Source: Stomorhina lunata
Lineage: Eukaryota > Arthropoda > Insecta > Diptera > Rhiniidae
Direction: 5' to 3'
NCBI GenBank assembly: GCA_933228675.1
Contig: OW121744.1
Span: forward strand, 102,345,622 to 102,409,621
DNA: 64,000 nt
Below the pieces are notes generated by a model that did no database searches, was not told the DNA's origin, and saw only the letters and a program-made list of their open reading frames with translations. Positions 34,838 through 46,207 of this stretch are shown here, piece by piece (position 1 is the stretch's first letter; every line of letters begins with the position of its first letter). Made by a program: the position numbers and the translations under genes.

Positions 34838-35360
34838 GATTAAGTAATTGGTATTTTGTAATTGAATATTTAGGAAAATTTCAAAGATTTAGAAGTTTTT
34901 TTCTTAAAAGGTAGTCTAAATATCACAAGAAACCCCTGAAAAGTAATCAGAGTTATTTCCAGTTTTTTTTTAGAGAAATGTCATCAAAGTTTGGGCTCCG
35001 TAAAAACCTGAACTTGACTTTAATTTTTTACTCAAAGGCGGTTCTAGCTATTTGAGCTCTTTGCCAATGTTTAATACTGGATATGGAATTGACAATGATT
35101 AAGTAATGGGTATTTTGTAATTGAATATTTAGGAAAATTTCAAAGATTTAGAAGTTTTTTTTCTTAAAAGGTAGTCTAAATATCACAAGAAACACCTGAA
35201 AAGTAATCAGAGTTATTTCCAGTTTTTTTTTTTTAAGAGAAATGTCATCAAAGTTTAGGCTCCGAAAAAACCTGAACTTGACTTTAATTTTTTACTCAAA
35301 GGCGGTTCTAGCTATTTGAGCTCTTTGCCAATGTTTAATACTGGATATGGAATTGACAAT
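34838..35360. repeat. Recent tandem duplication, unit about 260 bp
   Basis: The segment from GATTAAGTAATTGGTATTTT (34838) to GGATATGGAATTGACAATG (35096) is repeated almost identically at 35097-35360, differing by a few substitutions and T-run lengths. No coding content. Confidence 0.85.
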
Positions 35361-35399
35361 ATGTTGCCAGTACTTGCAAATGTCGTTGGAACCAAAGAT

Positions 35400-36995
35400 A
35401 TTTTCTATGAGGAATTTAGTTGTTTGTTGGGAGTAATCGGTGGCAGTTTAGATTAAAGCTTTGTAACGTCAAACTTTCTTTTGCGCTTCCGTGTGTTTTT
35501 TCCGCGACAAACTCAGACGTGTTTTCACCTTGGCTCCAAGAAGGTGATGATCGGAGTCCCTATCGGCTCCTCGAATTGAGCGCCCATCCAATAACACATT
35601 TGGTGAGTTTCTTCCATCAACTACAATAAAGTCGATCTAGTTTTTTGTTAAGTTCTTAGTTGGAAGTAATCGGTGTCAATTTGTTAAGATTGTAGCTATG
35701 TAACGTCGAACTTTCTTTTGCGCTTCCGCCTATATGTTCCGCGACTCAGACGTTTTCTCACCTTGGCTGCATGAAGATAATGATCGGAGTCCATATTGGC
35801 TCCTAGAATTGAACTTACATCCAATACACTCCAATATGAGAGTCTTCCTTCGACTACAGTGGGGTCTATCTGATTTTTTGCTATTTGATCAGGTGATACC
35901 CATGTCGCTTTATGGATTTTTAGTTGTGGAAACCTGATGCTGCTTACTACCATATTTGCGAGCCGACGCGGAGAAGATCTACCTCTTACAATTGTCAGTT
36001 GTTTCTTTTTGACGACTGGACTTACCAACAGTAGTTTCAATGCTAATTTCCCGTCCTATCATTGCCTTAAAATCACTCAGTATTATTTTTACGTCATGTT
36101 ATTGTAACTGCGATATTGTTGGTAATAACGCAGAAGTGTCAGTCTCTCAGACTTTCGAGTTGTTTCGGTCGTTCCGGTACTAAGAACGATTTTAACATCA
36201 TGATTGGTTTATCTATCGTAATCTTTCTTAAGTTGATCATGAAAGGCTTTTTGTTAGTTAAGCACTTTAACTACTGGGGTCGACCTGGAAGCCAGATTTC
36301 GCATTCTTCTGCTTATCATAAATTTGCACCCAAATTCATGGCTTCTTTCATGTCAGCCGTGGCCATTACATCTTACTTCCTGGATACCCATGTCGCTTTA
36401 TGGATTTTAAGGTGTGGAAACCTGATGCCGCACAACACAATATTTAAGAGCAGCCGCAGGGTAAATCTACCTCTTGCAATTGTCTGTTATTTCTGTATGG
36501 AGACTGAATTACCAACAATAGGCTCAATATTTATTTCCGTCCTATCTTTGCCTTAAATTTACCCAGTTTTATTTTAACGTCATGTTTTTTGTAACTGCGA
36601 TATTATTGATAATATCACAGAAGTGACAGTCCTAGGTCGGAATCCCAAGACTACCAAATCGTTCCGGTACTAAGAACCGACTGCCGTGGGAACTATTTTA
36701 GCGTCATGATTGGGGTAGCTATCGTAAACTTTTTCAAGTTGATCATTAAAGGCTTTTTTATATCATGATTATTCTCCTCTGTAGGAGCTTAATTACTTTA
36801 ACTAACTTTTCGGTTACTGGGGTCGACCTGGAAACCAGATTTCGCATTCTTCTTCATAAAGAAAAAATTCATGCCTACTTTCATGGCAGCTATAATACAG
36901 GTCATCTTTTGATGCCTTGTCGACGCCGTGGCCATACTATCTTACTTCACATCATATTTCTATCCATCAACTGCATCATAGAACCTCCTATGTAA
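35400..36995 (-). pseudogene. Non-LTR endonuclease relics, several rearranged copies
   Basis: The minus strand encodes the C-terminal part of an exonuclease-endonuclease-phosphatase domain. The copy at about 35930-35700 has KIHKATWVSPDQIAKNQID, then MDSDHYLHAAKVRKRLS. A second copy at about 35640-35450 has QIDFIVVDGRNSPNVLLDG and RDSDHHLLGAKVKTRLS. Partial repeats follow at 36260-36560 and 36700-36960. The SDHYL/SDHHL motif is the conserved catalytic SDH of these nucleases. It resembles RTE-type or related elements. Frames are broken throughout. Confidence 0.7.
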
Positions 36996-37179
36996 AGAAT
37001 TTGGTTGTTCCAGGTGCTAATTCTTAAATCATGGTCCGTTTTTCAAGTTCCTGGGTATAATTTTAAGAAGTTGTTTACAAACTTTCTGGGTAACCGCAAG
37101 TCCCCGGATTTCAAGCAAATAACACCGGTTGACAAAATTTTTGTACATGAAAGATACTCACCAGTTATGAATTAACTAT

Positions 37180-37505
37180 TTACCTTCATTAAAACCCTAT
37201 ACTTACTTTGATCTAACCAGGTCTGGTTTTCGAGATATTGAGCATTTTATGTTTTTGATAGAAACCTAGTTTTTGTTGGAACATTTTGTTAAAAAGTGTG
37301 AAGTGGTGCTGGAACATCTTCAATATGTTTAAGGTTTTGGAATCTTCATTAAACCCTATATTTACATTGATCAAATCATTTCTAGTTTTCGAGATATTGA
37401 GCATTTTATGTTTTTGCTAGAAACCTAGTTTTTTTGGAACATTTTGTTGAATAGCATGAGGTTGTGCTGTAATATCTTTAATATTTTTAAGGTTTTGTAA
37501 TCTTC
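37180..37505. repeat. Two-copy tandem repeat, unit about 165 bp
   Basis: CGAGATATTGAGCATTTTAT and GAAACCTAGTTTTTGTTGG occur at 37229-37280 and again at 37389-37440, with similar flanks (CTTCATTAAACCCTATA, TTTAAGGTTTTG). No gene. Confidence 0.7.
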
Positions 37506-38595
37506 GGAGGTTAAGCTTTCTTTAATGTGGATTAATTGTCAAACATTGTAAAAATAGTTTTCATTTAATATCTCGAAAACTAGAACCAATATCAATATCA
37601 TCAAAACGGAATGCAGATTCGGATTCAGCTCCCCAAATAACCTTAGAAACAGCTTTTGGTTGCTTAGGTCAAAAACCGTGTATGCTTGTGTAATTGGTTT
37701 ATCTGAAAATTGAAATTTTTAAAGACATCCATATTTTTAAGTTTGAAAGCGTTTCTGATTTTCAAGAAATTTTAATACTACCCTCGTAATTAGATATACT
37801 CACAAACTTTGTTAGATGTATTATGTGAAGGCGGGAGTTTAAGGCTTGAATGGCTAATATGAAATTGTGATGACAATTATCTGTAGGCAGTTTAATACCA
37901 ATAGGCGTAATTTTAGAGCCCCATCTGATATTACAAAAATATCGCAAGAAATTTTTAAATATTTTACTTATTTCAAAAAAGTTATGTTCCCATCAAAAGA
38001 AATCTTTTGAATTTTTAAATACTCCTATTGTTAATGTTAGACCATGGCTAATTATCTTCTCATTTCCCTCAATTATAATTGTTAAAAATTTTGATTTTTT
38101 TGTATTACATTGTATATTATTGTATTGTGTTATTTAATTTTCAATACTTATGCAATAATTGTTGTTGATTAATGTCTATTTTATAATGATCTTTGATCAA
38201 GTCTACTTATTGAACTTCACTAAGTTTTATTGATCAATAACAATGTATTGTTTTTTACTATGTATTTGAATTAAATATTTATAAAGGAATTATTTTCTAT
38301 TTGTGAGAAAATAATATATTATTGAACTTCAGGTTCGTGATAGCTTTAAAGACATAGGTTGACCCTGAATGATCAGACAGTGATCAATTTATGATCAACT
38401 ACTATCAATGTATGTATTGCTTCCATAAAACTATTGCTGTTAACTTACCGTCGTTAGGTGGTAATTAATAATTTTAATAGAAAGACTCATACAATCTTCT
38501 GCAATTTGATTTTGGGTTTGAATCCACAATTCGTTATCTGTGATGATGTCATATACATATATATATATACAAAATCTTCGTATTTTTCAGTAATC
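37506..38595. other. A+T-rich intron sequence, nothing recognised
   Basis: A short TA microsatellite at about 38563-38572 is the only distinct feature. Confidence 0.45.
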
Positions 38596-38599
38596 GTCT

Positions 38600-40150
38600 C
38601 GATTTTTGAGTATTGGACTGCAAAAGAGAAAGTGTTCCACAGATTCGGACGAGTCCTTATCTAGACATAGTCTGCAGAAGTTCGGAATGCTACCATCCCA
38701 CCTGTTTAGCCTAGAGTTTAAGACAGAGTGTCCCGTCAAAATTCCTATACATTTTCTTAAACTTAACCTGCTCAGACCTAGCAGAGCTTTAGTTTCGCTA
38801 ATGTCCGGTTAAGGTCATAAGGTCCTAGATGTTTTGCAGGTAACCATATTATCTCATGTCCTTAAGGTTTCCTTACTGATCGAAGACTTAATACCCAATT
38901 AGAAATGATAGATAGGGGAAGCTATATCCGTCACTATTGAACTCAAGTCTTGGCTCGATCCTTTTCTAGCGGCTTCTAATCTAATCCTATAACTGTGTGA
39001 TTGATTAAATTGGACGAATCTTCATTTTTTTTTGACAAGTTTTGAGGTAATACTGTAGCAATCCTTGCAGTGCCTTAAGGTCAGCCTGGCTATTGACATA
39101 AATAGTCTCCTTACTGTTATCAGTTATGGCACTGGAAATGAGCTCTGTAACCTTCCATATGACAAGTATCTCTGCCTGGAAGATACTGCACTCGTCCCCA
39201 AGTCTATAAGATTTCTTGATGTTTTGTACCATCAGAAAAACAACTGATCCAGTACCGCAATCCATTTTAGAGCCATGTTTGAATATCGAATTGCGAACGA
39301 CCCTCTAATACGGGATCTATCTGGAATAACGACCTCAGACCGTAGTAAGCTTGATTCTAAGCCCAAGCTCAGTATTCTGGTGTGTCACGAACGCCTATAT
39401 CTAAGTATACCCGACTCATACAGCTTTACTAGACTTCTGGTTGCTCATCCTTATAATAAAACAGGCCCGATTTTTTACCTACAGAGTTCCTGGAGAACGT
39501 CCCTCCCTTCTCATCCTTTCCAGCGTATTCCTCCTCCAAGATAACTCCTAATTTTGCCTCAGACGACAGGCTGAGGCATCGTTAGTTTGAAATTATCAAC
39601 CTTGTTTTGTCAGGATTTATCCTCAGTCCCTTATTACTAGCCCAGGAAGATAGTTTCCCTAAAGCCGCATAATGCCACTAATGGTATGTAGAAACATACC
39701 TGATACGAGTAAAACTGCGTCATCGGCATAGGATACGACCTCTCTTCCCAACTGGTCATGTCTTCTAACATTGACAACCATTTACTATAGCAATGGTGAT
39801 AAAACCCTTCCTTGTGGAGTACCCCTAGCCACTTTTTTAAGAATACTATAGTCGCCTAGATTCGAATTGATAATCCTACCGTTAAGCATGTTTACAATCC
39901 ATTCTATTAGAAAGGCCTGAATATTCATATCCTCAAGTGAACATCTAATCGCTTTAGTCGTGACATTGACTCGATATCAAGTTCCTAAGATATCAAGTTC
40001 CTAAGATATCAAGTTCCTAAGAAAAAGGTCAATCATTCGCTCGAGTGTTTTCAAAAGAAAAGACAACAGGCTGATTAGCCTAAAGTCCTTGGGTTTTAAG
40101 GACTAGCCTTGCCTGATTTAGGAATAAAGATCACTCTCGGAGACGCGTCT
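38600..40150 (-). pseudogene. Non-LTR retrotransposon relic with RT and RNase H motifs
   Basis: In minus-strand order: VIFIPKSGKAS at about 40120; IQAFLIEWIVNMLNGRIINS at about 39940; ARGTPQGRVLSPLL at about 39835-39790; VVSYADDAVLLVSG with the catalytic YADD at 39730-39719; RNase H MDCGTGSVVFLM and CSIFQAEIL at about 39265-39170; and the C-terminal tail near 38830-38610. Stops and frameshifts interrupt every domain. It is the same family as 1087-2150 and the most complete copy in the window. The 5' end, with the endonuclease, is missing. Confidence 0.85.
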
Positions 40151-40184
40151 TCTAGACATTAGGTTCCCCCGAGGGCATCTTTAT

Positions 40185-40445
40185 CCCTATATATTCGACA
40201 TTTGACCCTAGCTCCCACAGATCCCGAAAATTATAGAAAATGTCTTCTGTAAACATAGATCGAAAGCTAAATTTCGTGAACATCGGTTCAAATTTTATTC
40301 TAACTTTCATATCAAACCTCGAGCAATTGTAGCTATAAGAAAATTTGATTAAGAACAAAAAACACTTTCTTGTCAATTGGTCCATATTTGACCTTAGGGG
40401 TGAAGGGTATTAAACAATCGGGCTTGATTCTAACTTGTTTTATTT
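40185..40445 (-). repeat. Dispersed repeat related to 42885-43775, minus strand
   Basis: Contains ATTTGACCCTAGCTCCCA, TTGGTCCATATTTGACC and GGGGTGAAGGGTATTAAA, which are reverse or variant forms of the GACCGATT and GGTGAAGGGTATAAAA blocks of the longer copies. Unknown class. Confidence 0.45.
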
Positions 40446-42465
40446 GAAAAGTTCAAAATATTACTGGAAAGTTTTTAAGATTTAATTTTAGATTTAAAAC
40501 TAGTAAAAACCGAAATTTAATAGAAATAAAATAAATACATAAATATAGACCAGAAATTCCGTTTTATTTTTAGATTTTTGATGTTTTGCAAGAATTTCTA
40601 TTAAATATTCTAGGACGGTAACCTCTGAAAAATCTTAAATTTTAAATTTTGTTTAAAATATTGGATAATTTACTCATTTGCATTATTATTATTATCATTA
40701 TTAGAACAACAAAAATTTTAAGAGATACTCATTTGACTCTCTTAAGAAAGACAGAGAAAAAGAGACAGATCGTTGTCAGGGATGGAAAATGCTTTCCTTG
40801 ATTTTGTACCAAATATTAAAACAATGTGTACTTTTTAGACCATAAAGGTACCAATTTTATACAATATCCTACAGTAAATAAATTGGAAGCATTTCGGCCT
40901 TAAAAAATGCCTTTGACATTTATTAGATCAAAACTATATCTTCAATGGAACTTATTTTATCTCGGTCTTTTTTTCCCCCCTTTGTATGTAACTAAGGAAC
41001 ATAATAATAAACAATTTTTGGCTAAACGATATATGCACTAAAAATCAATAAAAGTTTTAAATATTTGGTATAAAAATTTACTTTTTGGAAGTTCAAATTA
41101 AATTCTATATGAAGAAATTCTTCTAGGGTACTTTTTCCTCCAATTAAGATAAAAAATAGTAAATTCAAAATGAGTTTTTTTGTAAGACACAAATTGAAAT
41201 AGAAATTTTTATGGTCGGATTCGGCCGATTCTAGGATTCCTTTTGCCACTAAGGCCTGAATTTAGAAGATTTTTGTAAGGCTTAGGAAAACATTTGTATT
41301 CAATTTTGTTGCCACGCGAACACTTATTAGAATGTTTATGTACATTAATCGGGTTATCCATTTTGCGGTTTCAAAAGTGAACGTAAATAAAACACACATA
41401 AATTTTTTTTTTCATGATATTTCTTTTTTATTATAAAGTTTGAACGTTGACATTATATGTAAAACACTACATCATTTAAATGACCATCAAGCGAAAGCAT
41501 TGCAAGCTTGATTCTTTTGAGGTAATTTTCGACCACTTTTTGACACATATTGGGCGGTATTTCAGCTAGAACTTGACGAATGTTGGTTTTTAAGTGCTCA
41601 AGTGTTAAAGGTTTAACTGCATAAACGCGGTCTTTCGCGTAGAGCCACAAAAAGTCTAATGGTGTCAAATCGCATGATCTTGGTGGCCAGTTGATATCGC
41701 CATGACGAGATATTAGGCGGCCAGGAAATGTCTCTTGCAATAAAGCCATATTCGCTCGAGTTGTGTGGCATGTGGCATCGTCTTGTTGAAACTACATATT
41801 CTTCAAGCATTCTTGAAAAGCAAGCAAAAAACGTTCGGTTATCATATAACCATAACGCTCCGAATTCACGATGATAGTCGTTCCATCGTCGTTTTCGAAG
41901 AAGAAATGTCCAATCACACCTTGCGACCACAGAGCGCACCAAACAGTGACTTTTTCTGAATATAATGGCCTCTCTTCAATTACTTGAGGATTTTTAGAAC
42001 CCCACTGTCTGAGAAATGTGTTTCATCGCTGAAAAAAATTTTGTTCGAAAAATCGCCGTCCACCGCCTGTTGTTCAAGCACCCATTCCACGTATCTACGA
42101 CGTTGTGAATGGTCAGATGGCTTTAGTTAATGTGTGAGCTGGACTTTATATTGATGCAGATGTAGATCTAAATGCTAAATACGATATAATGTGCCGTAAG
42201 ACAGTCCTAACTCCTGAGAATGACGAGAAATCGACACATTCGGGTCTTCGGCAGCACTTTCACTTACAGCAGCGATATTTTCAGCGGAACGAGCGAAACG
42301 ATGATGCACAGGCCTTGCAGTATTTGTAACCGCTTCAGTCAAATTTCTTCACAATTTTGTCAATTGCTTTCGTAGTTGGACGATTATGTAAACCATAATC
42401 TCCTCTTAAAGCACGATATGTGGCTGTTGCACAATCACTATTTTTATACCCATAATTATAATAAG

Positions 42466-42790
42466 TTTGTGCTGATGTATGTAACGCAAAGTAATATTTG
42501 TCTTCGAACCACCTTTTAGTATACCAATAGGCTTAGATTCACTTTCTGAGTCGATTTAGCGATGTCAGTCCGTCCGTTTGGCTGGACGGCTGTCTGGACC
42601 CCTAAGTAAACCAAGTAATCAAAGTACGGGTCGCAATTCTAAAGATAATTTGATGAAATTTGGCACAGATAATTTTTTGATAGTGGGACCATGGTTTGGT
42701 CTTTATACAGAAAAATTAACACTTTTGACCTTAGGCAAAGGGTATTGCATGGTCGGTCGGGCTTGACCGACTATAGCACTTTCTTACTTT
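42466..42790 (-). mobile_element. Dispersed repeat inserted in the mariner transposase gene
   Basis: On the minus strand it starts GTAAGAAAGTGCTATAGTCG and ends GGTATAAAAATAG. It separates two parts of one transposase reading frame, which proves it inserted after the mariner. It contains CATCGCTAAATCGACTCAG and TTGGTATACTAAAAGGTGG blocks in common with 43545-43610. Not coding. Superfamily unknown. Confidence 0.7.
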
Positions 42791-42884
42791 TTGTAGTAGG
42801 TTTTGATAATTTGTATGCGTTGTGTGATACTTAAGCGATCCATTTTCGTCAATGTCAGACTTCTAACTGAAAAGAAAACAAGTA

Positions 42885-43775
42885 AGAAAGCGCTATAGTC
42901 GGTCAAGCCCGACCATACGATACCCTTCACCAATAAGGTCAAAGGTGTTATTTTTCCTGTATAAAGACAAATATTTGCTAAATTTTGCCATTATACAAAC
43001 ATTTTCTCAAAACTTATATATTCAACCTGTTTCCATCTTTTGGACTTAAATAAGAGCTAGGGTCAAATGTGGACCGATTATCTCGAAATTTGGCAAATTG
43101 ATTACAGTTGTTACAAAAATTATATATGCAAAAAATAAACTCAAAATTTTCATTATCTTTAGATTTACGAGCGTTTTAGTGATTTTTTTTTGTCTCATTT
43201 AGTGCGTTTTTAAAGAAGAGTTTGTATGGGAGCTATGGTCAAATGTGGACCGATTTTAACGAAATTTGGTACAGTGATTTAAGTTTACATAAGCAGTATT
43301 TGTTTTAAATTTCATGAAATATTGATATTTGTGGCCAAAATATTGATATTTGTGGCCAATATATCAATTCCGGGAATTGGTACCTATGGGAGGTACCATA
43401 AATAATGGACCGATTTTTACCAATTTCAATAGCCATGGTCCCATTATCAAAAAAATGATCTGTGCCAAATTTCATCAAATTATCTTTAGAATTGCGACCT
43501 GTAGTTTGATTACAAGGTTTACATGGGGGTCCAGCCAGCCGTCCAGCCAGCCAGACATCGCTAAATCGACTCAGAAAGTGATTCTAAGTCTATTGGTTTA
43601 CTAAAAGGTGGGTCTAAGACAAATATTTCTATGCGTTACAAACATCAGCACAAACTTATAATACCCTTTCCACCTATGGTGGTGAATATATATCAATTCC
43701 TATGGGAGGTACCATAATACCATAAATAATGGACCGATGGACTTTCCACCTATGGTGGTGAAGGGTATAAAAATT
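42885..43775 (+). mobile_element. Longer copy of the dispersed repeat, opposite orientation
   Basis: Starts AAGTAAGAAAGCGCTATAGT and ends GGTGAAGGGTATAAAAAT. It contains several GGACCGATTTT units (near 43072, 43247 and 43409), suggesting internal duplication. A sub-terminal pair, ATACCCTTCACC near the start and GGTGAAGGGTAT near the end, is inverted. It sits in the 5' leader of the mariner and faces the copy at 42466-42790, forming a large imperfect inverted repeat. Confidence 0.6.
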
Positions 43776-44261
43776 GGGTTAACAACTTAGTTTGGCAGAT
43801 GTCGAATTCCATGGTCCTATACTTTTGAGACCACGAAATGGATAACCTTTTATTTAAAGTTTTTAATTCGGATCGACTAATATTTTAGCTAGGGTCAAGT
43901 TAAGGCCTCTTTTCGGGGGGTATGCTAAATCAATCTGAAAACTACAAGTTGGCCTTCGGCCAATTTGTCTATATGTTGCAAACTTTGGTTAAGGTCTTTC
44001 AAAAACTAAATAATAGAATATAAACTAAAATTTCAAAGTTTTCGGTTTCGACACAGTGAAAACCTAAGATTTTCAAATTGTACCACATTCGACGCGGTAG
44101 TACCACGGAATCGATCGGCTTTAAAATGTAAAGAGTGCTCTAAATAAAATTTGTAGTTGGATTTTCTTAAATAAAAATCAAACCTTTTAATATAAAAACT
44201 CTACAAAATACGCAAATATAATGACATATTATACAAAATCATTTAGCATTAAAATGTTTAC

Positions 44262-44879
44262 TTAGTACTCGGGTTTTGCAAAATTATCGACTTTTTTCGG
44301 AAACCCTCCCATTAAAGATTTTAGAGTTGCTTCTGATACCTTTTTGGAGCATGTGTTACACCTGCGCTTAAAATCGGACATGTTCTTGGAAATCTTTCCT
44401 GTGTTCTTCAATTCCTTTTTTACCAGAGCCCAATACCTTTCCACAGGCCGAAGTTCTGGACAGTTAGGTGGATTTGCCTCTCGTGGTACAAAAATGACAT
44501 TATTCTTTGAGTACCACTCAAGTGCCTTTTTTCCATAATGGCATGATGCCAAATCGGGCCAAAAAAATGTAGTCACTCTGTGCTCTCTTAAAAAGGGTAA
44601 CAACCGTTTTTGTAGGCACTCCTTTATATAAATTTCTGAGTTTATTGTGCCAGATGCCACAAATACTTTACTTCGTTTGCCACAACTGCAAATAGCTTGC
44701 CACACGAGAAACTTCTTAGGGAATTTTGTTTGTTTTTTTGTGCGAAACTCTTGCCGAACATTGCCCCGTTTATCAGCAACATAAAAATCTTGACCAGGAA
44801 GTTGAGAAAAGTCTGCCAGTACGTATGTTTCATCATCCATCACACAACAGGTGTATTTTTTAATAAAATCAGACTTCAA
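44262..44879 (-). CDS. DD37E transposase, catalytic part (second frame)
   Basis: 205 codons carrying the DDE catalytic core of a Tc1/mariner cut-and-paste transposase. It has VMDDETY (first aspartate at residue 15 or 16), KFLVWQAICSCG, FFWPDLASCH (second aspartate, residue 109) and PELRPVERYW (glutamate, residue 147). All three acidic residues are intact. The frame is open to the normal C-terminus (FAKPEY). It overlaps the upstream N-terminal frame by 11 bases and lacks its own good ATG near the start of the domain, so it is the second half of one protein. Activity would need the frame change to be solved or repaired. Confidence 0.8.
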   Translation of the reverse strand: MKSDFIKKYTCCVMDDETYVLADFSQLPGQDFYVADKRGNVRQEFRTKKQTKFPKKFLVWQAICSCGKRSKVFVASGTINSEIYIKECLQKRLLPFLREHRVTTFFWPDLASCHYGKKALEWYSKNNVIFVPREANPPNCPELRPVERYWALVKKELKNTGKISKNMSDFKRRCNTCSKKVSEATLKSLMGGFPKKVDNFAKPEY

Positions 44880-45305
44880 TTTTTTCGCTCGTTTTTTTTG
44901 CTTCTAAGTTCTTTATAGCATTGCGATCTGGAACCTTTTGGACTTTGTTTGTCTTCAGTCCAGCATAAGCTTTGACTCTATGTGCAAAATTCGTAGAACA
45001 TTTCACCGTACGAGCTGCTTTTCTTAAAGAAGTGTTAGGCGCTCTTCGAAAGAGTCGCTCGACTTCTTTTGCCTTACCAATATCTGTAGGACCTTTTTTC
45101 CTCCCTGATCCAGGTTTTCTTTCAATGCTCAGGTTTTCCTTATACCGTCTGATGGCATTAGAAACCGTTCGAGGGTCAACTTTCAAATTTTTAGCTATTT
45201 TTTTAAAAGTCCATGACGGATTTTTTTGAAAAGTTTTAATTATATTTTCACGAACTTTTTTTCGCAGTCCATTTCGATTGAAATAACTAATGAAAATTAA
45301 TAATT
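44869..45305 (-). CDS. DD37E transposase, N-terminal DNA-binding part (first frame)
   Basis: The minus-strand frame is open from about 45305 and gives NGLRKKVRENIIKTF, PSWTFKKIAKNLKVDPRTV, IRRYKENLSIERKPGSGRKK and RRAPNTSLRKAARTVKCSTN. This is the paired helix-turn-helix of Tc1 transposases with the GRPR/GRKK hook between the halves. It ends at a stop just after an A8 run (44892-44899). With seven A the frame would continue into the catalytic half. No convincing ATG is seen upstream, so the extreme N-terminus may be lost. Confidence 0.75.
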
Positions 45306-45479
45306 TCTAAAATAATAGTATCTGACATATCTATAGAAACTAACTTGATCAAAAAATAAATTATTTCTTGCACTATGGATAAATTTTGTCTAAAATAGTA
45401 AATGCATATTTTTTTTAGAACACTCTTTATCAAAAAAAAGTGCAATTGCACCATATTTTCCATCCCTGATCGTAGTTAC

Positions 45480-46207
45480 TTAAGTGCAACTGTTAATATT
45501 TATTAAAATAATCGGGAGATACAAAAAATGTTAAGCATAAACAATAATAAAAATTCTAAAGAGTTAACATTATTTAAATAATTCAAACTAATCAAATAAC
45601 ATCAATTTTAATCTTTAGTTTTGTTTTAACAATTTTTAACAGAATCTTTTCTTCTCTTCTTTTTTTTTCGATAAATTTAAACAAAAAAATATTTACTTTT
45701 TGCAATATCAGTCAGTATTTAATTGGGGAAAAAGCTGTTCAAAAAAAAAATTAAATTTACAATTTCATTTCAAAATGAAAAAAAAGGTTTATTGGCAATA
45801 AATGTTAAATGTGTTTACCAGTATTATTTTAACCTTCGTTCAAGCCACACAAAGTTTTTAAGATTGAGTTTTGTGAATTTTTAAATAAATTTTTTTTGCA
45901 CTTTTCAAACTCAATTGAAATTGAGTCGTGCCGATATTCAAACATTAAAATTTTTTTTTTGTTTTTAAAATTTAATACTAAGAGTAGAATTTACCTTTAA
46001 AAAAATTTGTTGTTCAAATCAAATACAAAAAAATCTCAACTCAATATCAACCAGCCTTAGAGCCTAACAAGTTCGGCAACTTTTTCTGATTTTCTTGAAA
46101 TTGATACATTTTGTTTTTTTTTTTTTTTCTTAAAAAAATTGTGTTTTTTTAAATAAGAATTGTTTACCATATAAATTAAAAAAAATATATAAAGTGTTGA
46201 CATTAAT
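45480..46207. other. Region upstream of NADK exon 1B
   Basis: A+T-rich. TCAGTC at 45708 fits the fly initiator consensus but lacks a downstream element at the right spacing. Probably holds the promoter and 5' untranslated region of the shorter NADK transcript. Confidence 0.35.

Larger units (their letters stand above)
41352..43847 (-). mobile_element. DD41D mariner, interrupted by two dispersed repeats
   Basis: 27-bp terminal inverted repeats, GGTTATCCATTTTGCGGTTT with TCAAAAGT at 41352-41378, match the complement at 43821-43847 with four differences. The minus strand encodes transposase: MDRLSITQRIQIIKTYY from 42842, broken by an inserted repeat, then ATYRALRGDYGLHNRP from about 42440, FSDETHF (first aspartate kept) at about 42030, QQDDATCHTTRAN at about 41790 and NWPPRSCDLTPLD at about 41690. 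Spacing between the last two aspartates is 41 residues. Frameshifts and stops make it inactive. Confidence 0.85.
44131..45427 (-). mobile_element. DD37E Tc1/mariner transposon (1.3 kb)
   Basis: The ends AAGAGTGCTCTAAATAAAAT (from 44131) and AAGAGTGTTCTAAAAAAAAT (inward from 45427, minus strand) match at about 21 of 25 bases. TA lies on both sides (44129-44130 and 45428-45429), as for Tc1/mariner target duplication. The coding sequence occupies most of the minus strand. It is inserted in the hAT-like element. Spacing of 37 residues between the second D and the E places it in the DD37E group first described in mosquitoes. Confidence 0.85.
40777..45468. mobile_element. hAT-like element hosting nested transposons
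   Basis: A 14-bp terminal inverted repeat, CAGGGATGGAAAAT at 40777-40790, has its complement at 45455-45468. Flanking 8-bp direct repeats, ATCGTTGT (40769-40776) and ATCGTAGT (45469-45476), match at 7 of 8 bases. CAG-type ends and 8-bp target duplications are hallmarks of the hAT superfamily. No hAT transposase is visible. Removing the two inserted Tc1/mariner elements leaves roughly 0.9 kb, so the host was probably a non-autonomous hAT copy. Confidence 0.7.

Noticed and set aside
35420..36995. Several + strand frames of 67-146 codons
   Set aside because: They are antisense shadows of the endonuclease-domain relics encoded on the minus strand.
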